DNA from: Terana coerulea
Taxonomy: Eukaryota; Basidiomycota; Agaricomycetes; Polyporales; Phanerochaetaceae
NCBI GenBank assembly: GCA_024811115.1
Contig: JAKOGH010000722.1
Span: 124,001 to 188,000 of the forward strand
Length of the DNA stretch: 64,000 bases
Direction of reading: 5' to 3'
The notes beneath the pieces are model-generated. The model worked only from the letters and a program-made list of their open reading frames with translations, searched no databases and was not told the origin of the DNA. Within the stretch, counting starts at the first letter, position 1; each line of letters begins with the position of its first letter. Made by a program: the position numbers and the translations under genes. Below are positions 26,139 through 38,422 of the stretch, in pieces.

Positions 26139-27836
26139 TTAATTTTGCAAGTGGTCTATCACATACATCACCCCGTAGACAGAGCCCAGCGAGATGGCCG
26201 CGACGACCACAAACGCAACGCCGACGTACTTGAAGGTATCCGTAATGGAGGTATCCGGCTGCGCTTCCTGCGCCGCCTTGATCACACCCGCAGAGGTCTT
26301 CATGAGCTCGGCCTTGCGCTGGTCGAGCCAGATCTTCTTCTGCTTCTCGTCCAGGACTTCGGCGACGGCCGCCCGTGCGTCGTAGGAGTCGAAGGTCTGC
26401 TTCCCTGTCGGGCCCATGATGACGAACGAAGGGTACTGGTCCTCACACCACTTTTCGATCTGTCGAAAGGTCAGCTGTGCTTAATGAGGCGAAAGACACG
26501 AGTGCTCACTCTTCCGCAGACTGCGGCGAGCTGGATGAAGCTGGGGTCGTCAGGCGTGCACTTGGCGTGGATTTTCTGCGCGTATTCCCTGTAGATGTAT
26601 GCGACGTCGCGAGGGTTCTTTGAGCGCATGATGAGCTGTTGGGGGCGTTAGCGCTTGTCTTCATCTGAAATAGATGACGACGCACATTCGCAGCCTCGGC
26701 CTTGCGAATCTTGATATTCTTCTGGAACATGTCAGGGTTCTTGAAGCAGAGGCACAGAGTCGCGATGGCCATCGTCTGGGGAATTGCGCAGAAGTTGAAG
26801 ACGCTCTGGTTCTTGAGGAGCCGGAGGTAGTCGAGGGCATCCGTGGAGTGACACAGGGCGTTCAAGATCATGGCGCTCTGCACGTACTCCGCCTGCTTTT
26901 CGTTGCCAGCCGCGTACATGTCCTTCATCTCTTTGAACCCGGGACGTCCGACCGCAGCACCGTATTTCTCGTTGCCCCAGATCTCGCGGGGCCAGAAGTA
27001 GCGCTGCTCGTCGACGTCCTCACGGTAGTCACGGACGATGTTCGTCTTCTGGAGGAAGAGGCCCATGGAGTTCGAAAGCTCGAGTTGACCGGCAAGGAAT
27101 TCACCTTCCTTGCCAGAGGCGGAGAAGAGGCCGGAGAGCCCCTCGCCGACGAGGCCGGCGACGTAGTGGCAGTAGAGGTCGTACTCCTCGATTTTCTCGA
27201 CATAGACCGAGCCTGTCGTCTGAGCCTTGTGCGCGTAATCGGCCATACCAGCTTCCATCTTCTTCGTAATTTCAACGATGACATCCAGGTAACTGCGAAA
27301 GGACATGAATAACATGTCGGAAGACGAGGGAAGTGTACGCACCCAGGGTTAAGCGACCGGAGTTCGTCAACAACATTGTCATACTCTACGAGCAATTGAC
27401 GGTCGGCTTCGTCAGGGCCATTCTCCGTGAAAGTCCAGCCAGGGGTAAGAGTCAGATTGTGGAAGTTACGGAGCAGTGGTTGCTTCTTCTCGTCTGGCAG
27501 GGTCATGTCATCTTCGATGGTATCCAAACCACGAAGAACCAAGTAGTATAGACAGACCTGTACTGCGCTTTAGCGGTGGGGCACATATGGGAACCGAAAA
27601 TTACTCACGACTCGTGCCAGCTCACCCTCGAGCTGCTTGATGACTGCGGAGAAGCTCCTGCTCGTCAAGTCCAGGAACTTCCAGCACTTCCGCATAGTCT
27701 CCCTGTTCCAGCCGGTGTTGACATGGTCGCTTGGGTCGGCGACGTCCCGCTGGTCGTGCCACAGCCAGAACTGGAGGAGCGTGCGGAACTCGACGGGATG
27801 TGTGACGAGCAGAACCAACCAAGAGAGGGCCCCCAT
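26139..27836 (-). CDS. ERG9: Squalene synthase (farnesyl-diphosphate farnesyltransferase)
   Basis: Catalyses the head-to-head joining of two farnesyl diphosphates to squalene via presqualene diphosphate with NADPH, the first committed step of sterol and triterpenoid synthesis, at the ER membrane. Five exons are defined: 27609-27836, 27343-27557, 26686-27292, 26510-26635 and 26139-26459, with introns of 50-51 nt, giving 498 residues. Visible motifs are TSRSFSAVI, the first Asp motif DTIEDDM, YCHYVAGLVGEGL, the second Asp motif NIVRDYREDVDE, FWPREIWG and FCAIPQTMA. A C-terminal hydrophobic anchor (about YVGVAFVVVAAISLGSVYGV) fits ER tethering. The length and every block match the family, and no frame break is present. 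It is divergent from the small gene at 28171. Confidence 0.97.
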
Positions 27837-28170
27837 TTTGCTGGTTCAAAAAGACCTAGAACGTAGCAGCAGCCTCAGCGAGTCAACGCTGAGCGAGAGA
27901 GCTGCTCTTTATGTGCGTGGCGGAAGGAAAGAGCAAACCGTACGATCCTTTAGCCAGTCACAAGGGCCTACGCCGCCGGCCCTTCGAAACCTGGGGATGG
28001 GCGCCTCCATAAATTATTTTGCGAAGCGCCCGCAAGTAGCCTGTAAGCTTAAGCTTGATTGGCTCAACTCCTACCACCACCTCGTACGAAACGCCACTTC
28101 TCTCTTCTGCTTTCTCTGCGCAGCGAGCACCGCAAAAGCCAGAGGTCGCACCACACAGAGCTAAAACGAC
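27837..28170. promoter_or_regulatory. Shared divergent promoter gap (ERG9 / 68-aa ORF)
   Basis: The 334 bp between two divergent starts must contain both promoters. A CCAAT-type box in inverted form (ATTGG) lies near 28059. I see no convincing sterol-response element. The assignment rests on gene orientation. Confidence 0.45.
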
Positions 28171-28377
28171 ATGTCTGACGCTGCCACGATCCCTCCGGTC
28201 CGCATTCAACCCAGCCAATCGGTCACTATAGCCTCGGAAGTGGCCTATGCTCGCGTCGCGTCGTTCCTGGAGGAATTCCAGCAAAGAAGTACCGCATTGA
28301 ATGGCGGAGATGCGACAATCCCTGCGCAACTATCCAAGTTGACGGCGGCCTTGCGGGAGGAGCAGCAAACGAAGTAG
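28171..28377 (+). CDS. Small conserved-looking protein, function unknown
   Basis: A 68-codon single-exon frame beginning MSDAATIPPVRIQPSQS with a favourable ACGACATG start context and ending at TAG. The protein looks helical and charged in its second half (ARVASFLEEFQQRS, LTAALREEQQ), with no signal peptide, membrane segment or Cys ligand. Its position head-to-head with ERG9 and its protein-like composition support it being real. I do not recognise the family. It could be a small subunit of a larger complex, but nothing in the sequence says which. Confidence 0.5.
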   Translation: MSDAATIPPVRIQPSQSVTIASEVAYARVASFLEEFQQRSTALNGGDATIPAQLSKLTAALREEQQTK

Positions 28378-29015
28378 CCTCCACAGTCCAGCCGCGAAAC
28401 TACGTAAGCTTATCGTATACTGTATACCCGCTGCATTTTGCTGAAGTATTAATCGTCCGATCTCAGACGCCGCCGAACGACGTCCGTTACCGCATCATGC
28501 AGTGCTTGTCCGTCGGTCTTGCCTTCGGAGCGCCTCAAAGCACTGGCTTCCGCAACCTTGAAACTGTGGCGCGCTTGGCGGACTGAGCCGCAGTGCCGGA
28601 TCGCCGTTAAGCCTCTACGGATGTCGGAGAATAAGGTCGTCGTACTTGACCACTCATCCCGGAGTGATAGTTCAAGATATTAGTTTGTATGCCGAGTGCA
28701 AACGCAACGGAGTTTGCGAGGGTACTTGGAACAATGCGAATCATGTGCTATTGTACACGCTGCTTTAGCAGAGCCGCCCAAGCTGAGTCCGTCGTGTAGT
28801 GAGCGTGCCTTGACAGTCAACGTTCAACCCTGCGAGTCAGATTTACTGCGAAATAAGCTGCTATTGAGATTGCAGAATGCAATACATGGATAATAAACAC
28901 AGTCTAAATCTGCTTCCAAATGAGGATAGAGGGAAATGGGAGATGCATGGGTAGGTTGCTCGCTTTAGCAGCTCATTTCACTGCCAACGCTGCCCTACAA
29001 CGGACGGTTGGTCTG
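28378..29015. other. Convergent intergenic region
   Basis: Lies between the 3' ends of the small ORF and the first Zn2Cys6 gene. No supported gene; presumably 3' untranslated sequence for both neighbours. Confidence 0.4.
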
Positions 29016-30989
29016 TCAATTGGTGATGGCTGCCCGCAGCTTGGTGAGTTCGTCCGCTGTCCAAGATATCAGAATGCAACTCAAAACAGACTAACTCTCT
29101 GCTCACCGATTAGAGGACATGTGCCCTTCAAGCTGTCCATAGCACCAAGAAGGCGATTGAGTGCAGTTATCAACTGTATTTCCCCCGGAGGGACAGAGAC
29201 AGTCGGCGACAGCCTGGATGTGGAAGCACCTCTTACGGCTGACAAGGCTGTAGTAAGTGTTTCACCTATCATGGCCCATAACATCTATGAATCACGGTAC
29301 TCATCAGCTAAGACTTCGGTCGGACGACCGCATGGTACTCACTCCAAGCACCGGATCCACGTAGAGGAGGCGAGCGAAGTCGAGATTTACAACTCCATCT
29401 GCGGCGGCAATTGCGGCCAGTCCAGGCTTGCAGTCGTCTCTATCCCATCTGGGTCTTGTCTGGGCGTGAAGTTGGATAACAGCGCAGCATACCAGCGTCC
29501 GCGTCAACAGCAGCCCGCGCTGTCGCTCAAGGCTTTCTCGCGGCGTGATGTCCACGGAACATACTACGCGTCTGAAGGCGTCGAGCCGGGCATCGAAGGC
29601 GCGGAATTCATGTTGGAATGTCGCCGACGCTGTCCAGCCGTGTTCAGCGGTTGGTGTGAATATACAATGGGAAGGACTCACTCGGATTCCATCTTTCGAC
29701 GAGATGGTACGCTTGCTCGAATGAAATCGCTGCCTTGGAGCGCAACGCGAGCAAGGGCTGATCAGGCATCTCCGCGCTGTGACCGTCCAGAAAATTTTGC
29801 ACGGTGAGGGCGCTCGTATTGCCTTGGGGCATCATGAGATGCTGTGGAGGTCCATATCCGTAAACCAGAGGCCACGTTTGGAGAGGCGGACACCCTACCT
29901 GTTCGTACTCGCTCATCTCTAACGGCCACGGCGTGTCCACCTGGGTCGCCGTCGTCGGCCGCTTCGTGAAGACCGAGGACGACTGCATCCAAACCGTCCA
30001 ACTCCTGTCGAGCGTGAAGACGGTCCAGAACGCCCTGATGCGCTCCCCTTCCTCCACGTCGTCCAGCGGTGGGAACAGCTGGATCTGCTGGCCCGAGGGA
30101 CTGCCGGGCGGAGGCATCATCCAGGAAGCACTCCGAATCTTGTGCAAGCCGCAGGCAACGGCGATGGAGACGGCGGCTGCGGCGTGGTAGCTACCTTCGA
30201 GCCGACGGTTCTTGTGAAAAGATAGAACGACACGAGCACCTCGGCCTGCAGCGTGTACATGATGCGCGTGGGATCCATATCGGCGGAGAGGCTCCTGCAA
30301 GACCATCGCCAGCTTCTGCGGCTCCTGCTGCCGCAGGGCGTCGTCGCCGCAGAAGAGCAGGCCTACGAGCTGCATCGCGTGGACCAGGGCCGGGGGCAAG
30401 GGGTCTGGTCGGTGGGCGGTATGGAGTCTCTGAGCTGGGTGAGGAAGCGAGGGATGTGGAGGAAGAACCCGAAATCAGGAGCTATTGCCACGAACGATTG
30501 GATGCTGGGCCTGAGGTGAGTAAGATATCAGCTTAACGTAAAGTTATGTCTACAGCTCACATCTTCTGGGCAGGATTGAGCTGCCGAGAGCCAGACGACC
30601 GCCGCGGCGCTGGGAAGGCCCGTGGGGATTGTGCAAGGTGACGGAGGCGGCGTCCCCCTCTAGAGCCCGGATACGTGCCTCGAGGTGAGAGACGTTCTGC
30701 TCGAGTATCTGCGAGGCCGTGAGCCCGCCATCCGTGTATTCACAGTCCAGCACGTTAGCACGAGTACACTGATTACAAGTGGGCCGGTCGCCATCGCATC
30801 GCTGTCAAACGTGTGTCAGCGCAAAAAAAGGGGCACGGACTAGGAGAAGCCCACCATCTTGCGCCTCCTGCAGCACGGTCATCAGTTTCACGCTCGAGCA
30901 TGGCGAGGGCGTGCAGGACGTGCTTACCGGCATCTGAGGCATGCTTTGCCTCTCTCGAGCTGGGGTCCACGACTTGAGCTACTGGCCAT
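29016..30989 (-). CDS. Zn2Cys6 fungal transcription factor, paralogue 1
   Basis: Nuclear sequence-specific regulator with an N-terminal zinc cluster, a coiled coil and a fungal-specific transcription factor domain. The zinc cluster is built from three exons: GKACLRCR, a 13-nt microexon (30855-30867) encoding RRKM, and RCDGDRPTCNQC...DCEY, giving the full C-x2-C-x6-C-x6-C-x2-C-x8-C set. A coiled coil (LEQNVSHLEARIRALEGD) follows. The regulatory core has YHAAAAVSIAVACGLHKI, VEEGERIRAFWTVFTLDRSW and VDTPWPLEMSEYEQ. The C-terminus reads TALNRLLGAM, then ADELTKLRAAITN and stop at 29016. The start at 30989 (MASSSSRGP) needs one base removed from a G4 run near 30962 (C4 on the coding strand), and a T4 run (A4 at 30215-30218) lacks one base. 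Paralogous to the genes at 32379-34427 and 61743-64000; the target pathway is unknown. Confidence 0.85.
30855..30867 (-). other. 13-nt microexon in Zn2Cys6 gene 1
   Basis: Flanked by CTGCAG on its 5' side and GTGGGC on its 3' side in transcript sense. It encodes RRKM and is required to complete the zinc cluster. Paralogue 2 has the equivalent microexon at 34303-34315. Confidence 0.75.
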
Positions 30990-32378
30990 AGTAGGCTATG
31001 AGGAACGTCGAGGAGCTAGAGTGCGGATTCCTTTACGGGGGTGATCGTGGGGAACCACCCCCGCCGCCCGCCACATTAAATAAGATTGGTACGGGGAGCG
31101 TCAGTGCGACCATGATACACTCGAAAACAAGCACTCGGCTCGTGGCGTGGTGAAATGCTCGGGTAATGGTCAAAAAAGCTTAGTAGAAAGATGGGACTGA
31201 ACACAGAGCATCATCGGTCACACAGGGATGACTCCGCTGCTGGCCGCCACTTGAGTGGAGGAGGCCAGGGGCTATGGCGGATAGGCGGCCGACGGGGCGA
31301 CGTATTGCGTCCGGGCGCGCCGTCAGCACTATCCCCATGGCGCTAGGCCGCTGGATTTGTATTTCTCAGCGAGCTGAGCGGCGGAGGGCGGTGCATGCCG
31401 ATGTCGCGCTGGGAGGGGCGGGCGTGCTGCCGAGGCGAGTGAGGTTGGAGGGCGGCTCGCTATGTCCCATACAGTGTTTCACGTAAGCCTCTGCACTCAT
31501 CACGACGCCACGGGGCGTGCGTAACCTTCAGGCACATCCCCCAGACCCGAATGTCCGAGTTGCAACCCATCGCCTCCGACGGACTCCTGCAGCGGGCTGC
31601 GTGCGCAGAGGCGTCGCATTAGACGCCCATGTATCAACGGTAACCGCTTCATCTGCGTGCCGATGCCGGACCAGCGCCACAAAGGTTGTGACTCGGAGAC
31701 TCCCGCCCATGTGGCGATAGGCGTTCAAAAGAGGCAGGTCTCCTGGTTTACCGGCTCAGCCTTAAAGTGGCTATCCCCTTATGGGCAACTTCACCTTTCT
31801 TTTAAATCTGAGTCCCTCTCGCTCCCAACTTCGCCGGAATGCAAAAATCTGCCAGATTATGGCTCGACGCTAGAGCCTATCACGGCAGCCTCATTTCTGT
31901 GGGAATGCTCACAAATAGGATCCCGTATACCTCCGATCGCAACCTGCTGCTGGCTCATACCACACCCATGTCCGATCGAGTCATGCACGGCACCCACTCA
32001 CGCCCACTTTGGGCTCATTAAGACAAACAGCACGGGAAAAGCCGAGAAAGCGGTGCTATTAGTCGTACACGCGCCTTCGGCGACGATCGCCGCAGCACCC
32101 AATATGAATGCAGTAACTTGATGTCCGTCTCGGTATTGCGGCTGCCGTGCACCAAAAATACAAGGTGCGCATGGCGAAAACTATAGCGCTACATGTCTAG
32201 GTCTATGAGGGGTGATCATAATGAAACGGACCAGGTGCATATAAATAGCGTCTACAAAGATTACACTCTGACCGGAGAACTAACGAAAAGATTGCATGGG
32301 ATGAACGAAAAATCAAGGGCGACGAATAGTAGCGGCAGCATGTGCACTACTTGATTTGTAGAACTGTCGTATGGCATT
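30990..32378. other. Intergenic between two Zn2Cys6 paralogues
   Basis: 1.4 kb with no supported gene. It must hold the promoter of paralogue 1 (next to 30989) and the 3' end of paralogue 2. I saw no intact or broken third copy and no mobile-element motif. Confidence 0.4.
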
Positions 32379-34427
32379 CTAGACGCTGTTGCTCGCCTCA
32401 CGCAGCTTCTCGAGCTGGTCGGCTGTGGCGAAAGTCCGAGTCCGTCAGCGTGGGGTGCGGACGCAGTAGTGGCAGAGCACAGCCTACCAATAAACGTAAA
32501 CTGCGTCAACTGCTGCATAGAGTTCAGCAGCTTGTCGAGTGACTCGACGAACTTCTCCTCGCCCGGAAGGGCCGCCGCCGACGCCCAGGCGGCCCGCGAG
32601 AGCGCATCGCGCGGAGGCCGTGCAGCAGAATTTCGCCGGCGGTGGAAGCGAGCACCTGCAGAACAATCGCTTCAGCTTAGGAAGCACCCTCGGGCAGGTG
32701 ACGGCTTACCCCAACAACTGGATTAACAACCTTGACCTGCTTAGTAAGCTCGCACAAGACGCGTACGGCGGCGTTTGCAGAGCTGAGGCAGCGAGTCATC
32801 GGAGGTGGAGTTGCGGGAAATGAAGCCTCGGTGCAGCTGTATAGTCGCACAGTGACAAAGACAGTGGATGAGCAAGAGGCTATGTGCTTGCTCAGCGGCC
32901 AACGTAGGAGCTCGGTCAAGCGGCGGCACCAGTTGCTTGAACTGCTCGATCGCACTGTCCACCGATAGCACCGACGCTTGGTAGCTTGCGGCGCCTGTGT
33001 TCGTTTCTATCAGACGACTTCGGTGAGCAAAGACGGTACGAGAGAACTGACTCCTATCAAGATATGACGCCAGATGGTTTGCCCGATCGTACAACGCCGA
33101 TGCCTTGGCAACCAGGGCAAGCGGGGAGCTCGCATTGGTGGCGCTTGAGACATCAGCCAGAAAGTTGCGGACGGTATTCCCCACATTCTGGCGGGCGGAA
33201 GCGGAATTGCTTAGCAAAGGTACGGTAAGCACGATAGATAAGGAGGTTATGCAGAATGGAGATAAACTCAGGCTTACTTGAGCGTACTGCTCCATTGTCA
33301 GCGGCCACGGAGTGTCGATCACAGTGCCCGGCTCCTGGTTCTCGGTAATCATAGCGGGGGCCGTTAAAGCCACGACCCAGGATTTGTCGAGGATGAATGT
33401 CGCCCACCATGCGTGAATCCTCTCGCCTTCCTCGACCGCGTCTGCGGGGGCGGGAGCCAAGCGTGCTCCGTGGTGGGGACCCGCCTTCCGCCCTCCTGTC
33501 CATGGCCAGGAATGATCTTGTGTAAGCTGCACATGATAGCCAGCGAGACAGCAGCGCTCGCATGGAATTTCCCTTCCAGCAGACGATTGCAGTGAAAGAA
33601 GTAATACGCCAGTAGGATCTCCGCCTGGAGGATGTACAGCGGGTTCTGCTGCTGTTCTTGGGCCGTGGAAAGTGCAACATGGACGCTGCGAAGGGCCCGT
33701 CCGAGGAAGTTGGATTCGTGCGCCGTGTACTGAGGGTTCTGTGACAGGTTGATGCCCCATAAGTAGACGGTGTGCCTCAGTACGCTTGGTGGGCGGGGCC
33801 TGGAGGTAGTGGGACGCGCGAAGGCGTCCGCGAAGCGCGTGGCATCGAGAAAGAATCCAAATTTGGGCGCTTCTGCAAGAAAGCATTGTACTCTGTGGAA
33901 AGTTGATCATTGATGAATTCCCTTTCAGTGAAGCCATACGTACAAGGCCTGCTGAACTTGGATAGGTGGGTCAGGAGTCTCCCACCATTTTTGCTGTGCA
34001 GGAATGGATGGGGGAGCTATGTTGGAAGCTGGCTGATTCCCATACGGATCGTGCAGTTTCACCAGACTGGGGTCGTCTTGTTCAAGCTCAAGGATGCGAG
34101 ATTCCAGGCGGGTGATGTGCTGTTCGAGGACCCTTGCAGTGGACGGAGAAGATCCCTCGCTGAACTGACACTCCTGTGCTCGGTTGAAGCGGGCGCATTG
34201 GTTACAGACGGGCTGGTTTCCGTCGCATTTCTGTAATCGAGGACAAGCAACGGCAGATATACTCAGTGAAAAGTGAAACTCGTGGACATGTGTGGATCAT
34301 ACCATCTTCCTACGTCTGAGCCAGGTCGTGTCAGATAATATGACGGAAGCAACCAAGCTAAAATCACATACCTGCAGGGAACACATGCCTTTCCGCGGGG
34401 CAAATGAGAAGGAATTTCGCTGGACAT
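32379..34427 (-). CDS. Zn2Cys6 fungal transcription factor, paralogue 2
   Basis: Same architecture as its neighbour. The start at 34427 (MSSEIPSHLPRGKACVPC) runs into an intron, the microexon 34303-34315 (RRKM), a second intron and KCDGNQPVCNQCARFNRAQEC, so the zinc cluster is complete. A coiled coil (LEQHITRLESRILELEQD) follows. The core contains ILLAYYFFHCNRLLEGKFHA, VEEGERIHAWWATFILDKSW and IDTPWPLTMEQYAQ, and the end reads TADQLEKLREASNSV with stop at 32379. One frame change is needed between LHKIIPGHGQEGG and PADAVEEGERI (around 33440-33500), in a tract with G3 and C4 runs. Whether it is functional depends on whether that break is real. Tandem with paralogue 1 on the same strand, consistent with local duplication followed by strong divergence. 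Confidence 0.82.
34303..34315 (-). other. 13-nt microexon in Zn2Cys6 gene 2
   Basis: Transcript sense ACGTAGGAAGATG, between ...CTCAG and GTATGA splice sites. It has the same size, phase and encoded residues (RRKM) as the microexon of paralogue 1. Confidence 0.8.
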
Positions 34428-35205
34428 TGCGGAAGGATGTAAGTATGACTAGACTGAGCGTGTTTTTCGTGCTGTACTGACCAACATCGACATGAACTTA
34501 TTGCAGTTATATACAACCGCACGGTACAACGGGCACGGGTGAGCGTAGAGAACCAAAGGCGTTTACAAACTCATGTTTGCTATCAAGGATGTGAGGCTGT
34601 AGCTGCTCCTCTTCCTGTCTGTCATCTAAACGTTCTGGCCGTGATGAGAGACAGTCTCTGAACACGCACCTGGGACGGCACGCTGACTTTTCAGCAGTAA
34701 GAGCGATCTGTGAAACCGATGCGGTTTTTTTTGAGGTGGTGGAGTTAGCAAACCGACGCGGCCAGCCAACCACCAGTGAAGGTGCGGGGGCCGACGCTGA
34801 GAACGCTAAGGTCCCGTTCTCCCAATGGTTGTAAGCATGTCGACTCATCTGTGGCCCCCGAAGGTTGTTACGTTTGGATGAAGCCCCGAAATACGGTCAT
34901 AGTCATGCTGGACGCTGACGTTACCGGTTGCCGAGTCCCGACGTTCAAGGAGTGCGGTGGCCTGCACCCCTCGCCAGATCTGTAAATCACGATACGCAGC
35001 ACAAACCATTAGCGCCGCCACGTGGATTCCCATGTGGCTGTTCCCTCCAATCATACGAAGAGAGGCGAGATGCAGCCGTGCTCTGCTCTTGACCCCCTAC
35101 AACCATCACCGAACCATCACACTCAAGGACTGCTGAAAACATACCCCAGGCCACAGCGTCTGAAGATCTGAACACGCCAGAAAAGCCTTCGCCTTTCGCA
35201 GAGCC
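34428..35205. other. Divergent promoter region, Zn2Cys6 gene 2 / ARP8
   Basis: The 778 bp between divergent starts should contain both promoters. No further gene is supported; the frames here show no domain. Confidence 0.4.
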
Positions 35206-38122
35206 ATGCCTCGCGGTGTACCGAGAGCGAAGCAGGATGAGTCCGCGTTGAGGTTCACGACGTTCCATGCGCCTATGCCGTCAGTTCGTTGCTCTGTTCC
35301 CGCTCGAAGTGGCTCACCATTACACCAAAGTTAGGCCAAATCCAAAGCATGGGGGTGCAACATACCTGAAGTCCGATAGCCAGACGCTGTGGTCGAGGAA
35401 CGCTGCGAAAGCCCACGCTGCGGGCAGGTCGCGAGTGGCGGGAGAGGATTTGGGCGCCGCGGCGGCCGAGGTAGAATCTCAGCGGTCTCAACATATGATG
35501 TATGTCTAACGTGTTAGCGGCGCAGGGCAGGCGTGGTTCGAAGGTTCTGGTTATCCATCCCGGCTCGCGTTGGCTGCGAATCGGCCGCGCCTCCGACGTC
35601 AACCCAGTATCGGTCCCTAATGTTATTGCGCGCAAGCAGAAGTCGCCACTCCCACCATCAGTCTTCATTGAGGGAATTTCAAGGCCAAGGAAGGATCGCG
35701 CACGGGGTCATGTTTCAACGCTGTCGCAGCCCGGAGATGAGTATTCCGTGGGCCTTGCATCTGATGACCCTGTTAGTCCGAGAAATGAGAGATTTCGGAC
35801 ACGACATTGACGCGCTTTCTCCTAGTTCGATGCGAAAGTGGCCGCCATTCAACTTTCTCTGCGCGACCGCATGCGGTTCTACAAGCTTAGAGTCACAAAC
35901 AATGCCGCTAACATTGCATCGGCTTTCAACGACCATTTCAAGCCGGAAGCGATACCCGAACACAACGATCCATTCAGGATAGACTGGATCACATCTGCCT
36001 CAGATGATGAGTACTTCGTCGGAGAGCGGGTATGTTGCCTCACCATCCACTCCTTTGCGGAATTCGATCTGACGGTGAACAGGCGCTGCATATTGCTGAT
36101 CCTTCCTCGTTGGGTTATAAACTGCAGTGGCCAATATATGGAAGGAATTTCAACACGCAAGGATACACGTCAAACGAAGTAATCTTGAACGACGTCGAGA
36201 CAATCATCGCCACTACCCTCGAGGAAAAGTTCAATATTACCAGGAACATGTATAAGGTAATTCACGGTCTCTCTTGATTTGGTGCAATGCTCAAACAAGC
36301 AACCAGGAATACTCCGTTGTGTTGGTTATATCGGATGTATATGACCGCTTCTACGTCTCGAGCCTAGTCCGAATGCTGTTCGTGAACATGGGTTTCAAGC
36401 AATTGTGTGCGCAGCAAGTAACCAATGTTATTCGTGAATCAACACACACGTCTTACATTCTTCTCAGGAATCTCTCGCTGCGACGTATGGCGCCGGCATC
36501 TCAAACGGATGTGTTGTCAACATGGGGGCGACGACGACAAGCATCGCTTGTGTCGATGACGGTCTCGTTATTGCCGATACCAGGTGAGTCCCCGGCCTGA
36601 ATCGCTAAGAACATATACCTAATGTGAAACAGAATGTCGTTGAACATGGGCGGTGATGCTATCACAGAATTTCTATACGTTCTGCTCCAAAGATTAACTT
36701 CCCCTACCGGGATGTGGACCTGGCGCGGGCACATGATTGGAATGTACTCGAAGACCTGAAATCAAGATTGTGCACGCTCGCGGAGGTCAGTTTCGTCCGC
36801 TAAGGGTTTTTAGCGGTTGCTCATGCCGAAGAATGTAGGGCGATGTAGCTTTGAATTTGTATGACTTCGTCGTCCGGCGGCCGGGAAAGGTTACCGAGAA
36901 GTACGGACTGCGGGCTTACGACGAAGTAATCCTAGCGCCCATGGTAAGCCTCTTCCTGTGCTGTGCTATACGACGCTCACCCTCCGATCGGCCAGTGCCT
37001 ATTCGAACCGCGCGTAATAGAGTTCGACCAGAAGTGGGTTGGACGTCGTCCGTTTACCTCACCTGCTGTAACGGACGAAATTGTCGAGCAAACCCAAGAT
37101 CACATCGTAGGTTTCAGCCTTTCTATGGTCACTTACGACGATGTGGACTTGGAGATTAACGTGCCGATACACAGACCCAGGCGATGACGATTTCCACGCA
37201 GCACCTATTCCCGCATCAGGCTGCTGCTCACGCCCCGACAGTGCCGCAAGATGCCCCGCCTGTCGTGCAAGCCACCGGAATGACAACTCCGAGCGTCAGC
37301 GAGCCGCAGCCCGAAGCAGCCGACGTGGCCGCCGTACCTCCGCGTACGCACGTTCTATTCCTCCAAAATTACGGTCTCTGACGACTCGTTGCCGGTCATC
37401 TTAACAGCTGCGCCTGCTGCACCGGCCGACGTTTCGGCCAGCGCAGCGAACGCCCCCGAGCCAAAAACAGAACCAAACCCTTCCGAAGCCGGGGAGCCCA
37501 TGGAGATCGTGGATGTGGACGCGATCGAGGACGACGTGAAGCCGGTGGGCGCTCCGGCGGCCGCTGCGCCGCCCCCGCTGACGACGCGGCCGCAGGCGTC
37601 CGTCACGCAGACGTACCCGGGCGGGTACGCCATCGACGTCTGCTTCGAGGCGAGCAAGCTGCCGCTGGACGTCGCGATCTTCAACAGCGCGCGCGGCCGG
37701 TGGCGACGAGAAGATCCGCAAGTACCTCCAGGCGGTGCTGGTCGTTGGCGGATGTGCGCTAGTCCCGGGTATGGCGCACGCGCTGGAGAGCAGGTACGTA
37801 CGCCTCCGCGCGGGCGACGGCTATCAGGGTGTCGCGGATGGCTGACGGTGTATGGGATATAGGTTGCAGGCCATTGCGACGCCACTTGTGCCCAGCATGG
37901 AAAAGGTCCAGATTATCCCTCCGCCGAAGGACGTCGACCCCCGAGTGCTGGCGTGGAAAGGGGCTGCGGTGCTCGGCAAGATGGACAGCGTTGCAGATTT
38001 GTGGATCACACCTCAGGATTGGGTACGCTTCTGCTTGCTTCTCGAGTATTCATCGTATTCACAACGGTGTTCAGGATTTCCTCGGCATGCGTGGCTTGAA
38101 GGAGAGGTGTTTCTTCCTGTGA
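35206..38122 (+). CDS. ARP8: Actin-related protein 8, INO80 chromatin-remodelling complex
   Basis: Nuclear actin-like subunit of INO80 that, with actin and Arp4, binds linker DNA and nucleosomes. The start at 35206 (MPRGVPRAKQDESALRF) is followed by a 55-nt intron (35280-35334) and YLKSDSQTLWSRNAA, then VLVIHPGSRWLRIGRASDV and NPVSVPNVIARK, which are diagnostic for Arp8. Later blocks are VLVISDVYDRFYVSSLVRML, VNMGATTTSIACVDDGLVIA, MSLNMGGDAITEFL, YGLRAYDEVILAPM, YLQAVLVVGGCALVPGMAHA and GMRGLKERCFFL before stop. A low-complexity acidic/Pro-Ala insert (about 37390-37620) precedes LPLDVAIFNSAR, as is usual in fungal Arp8. Two frame breaks occur: near 35495-35505, and in a GC-dinucleotide run near 37690, where two missing bases restore the frame. 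Otherwise the exons join cleanly. Confidence 0.93.
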
Positions 38123-38422
38123 AGCAGAAGGTTTGGCGCAATGTCTGAGAATAAATTTCTTGGGGAATATTTCCCATGCATGATGACTGCTGCGGCTCAT
38201 TGGGTATAAAATTGCTATCGAGGCCACGCTCAGGCGCCATGGTGTACATCGCAGTCCAGAAAATACAAACAAGAGTGGAGATGCCTACTATCGCCAAGCA
38301 ATCTTTGCAGACAGACTGCCCCTACTTCCGCTTTTTCGGGGCTGCGCACCGACGACGTCAGTGTGGCATGCGTGCAGCAGGAGAGAAGTACTTTACCTGC
38401 GGCTTTGGCCTGGCCGGAAGCC
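38123..38422. other. Convergent 3' region, ARP8 / RCC1-PHD gene
   Basis: 300 bp between convergent stops. An alternative frame extends the RCC1-PHD protein to 38358 with a Lys/Arg-rich tail, so the true stop may lie in here. Confidence 0.4.

Noticed and set aside
28920..29807. 295-codon plus-strand frame
   Set aside because: Antisense to the 3' exons of Zn2Cys6 gene 1, whose family motifs are clear on the minus strand.
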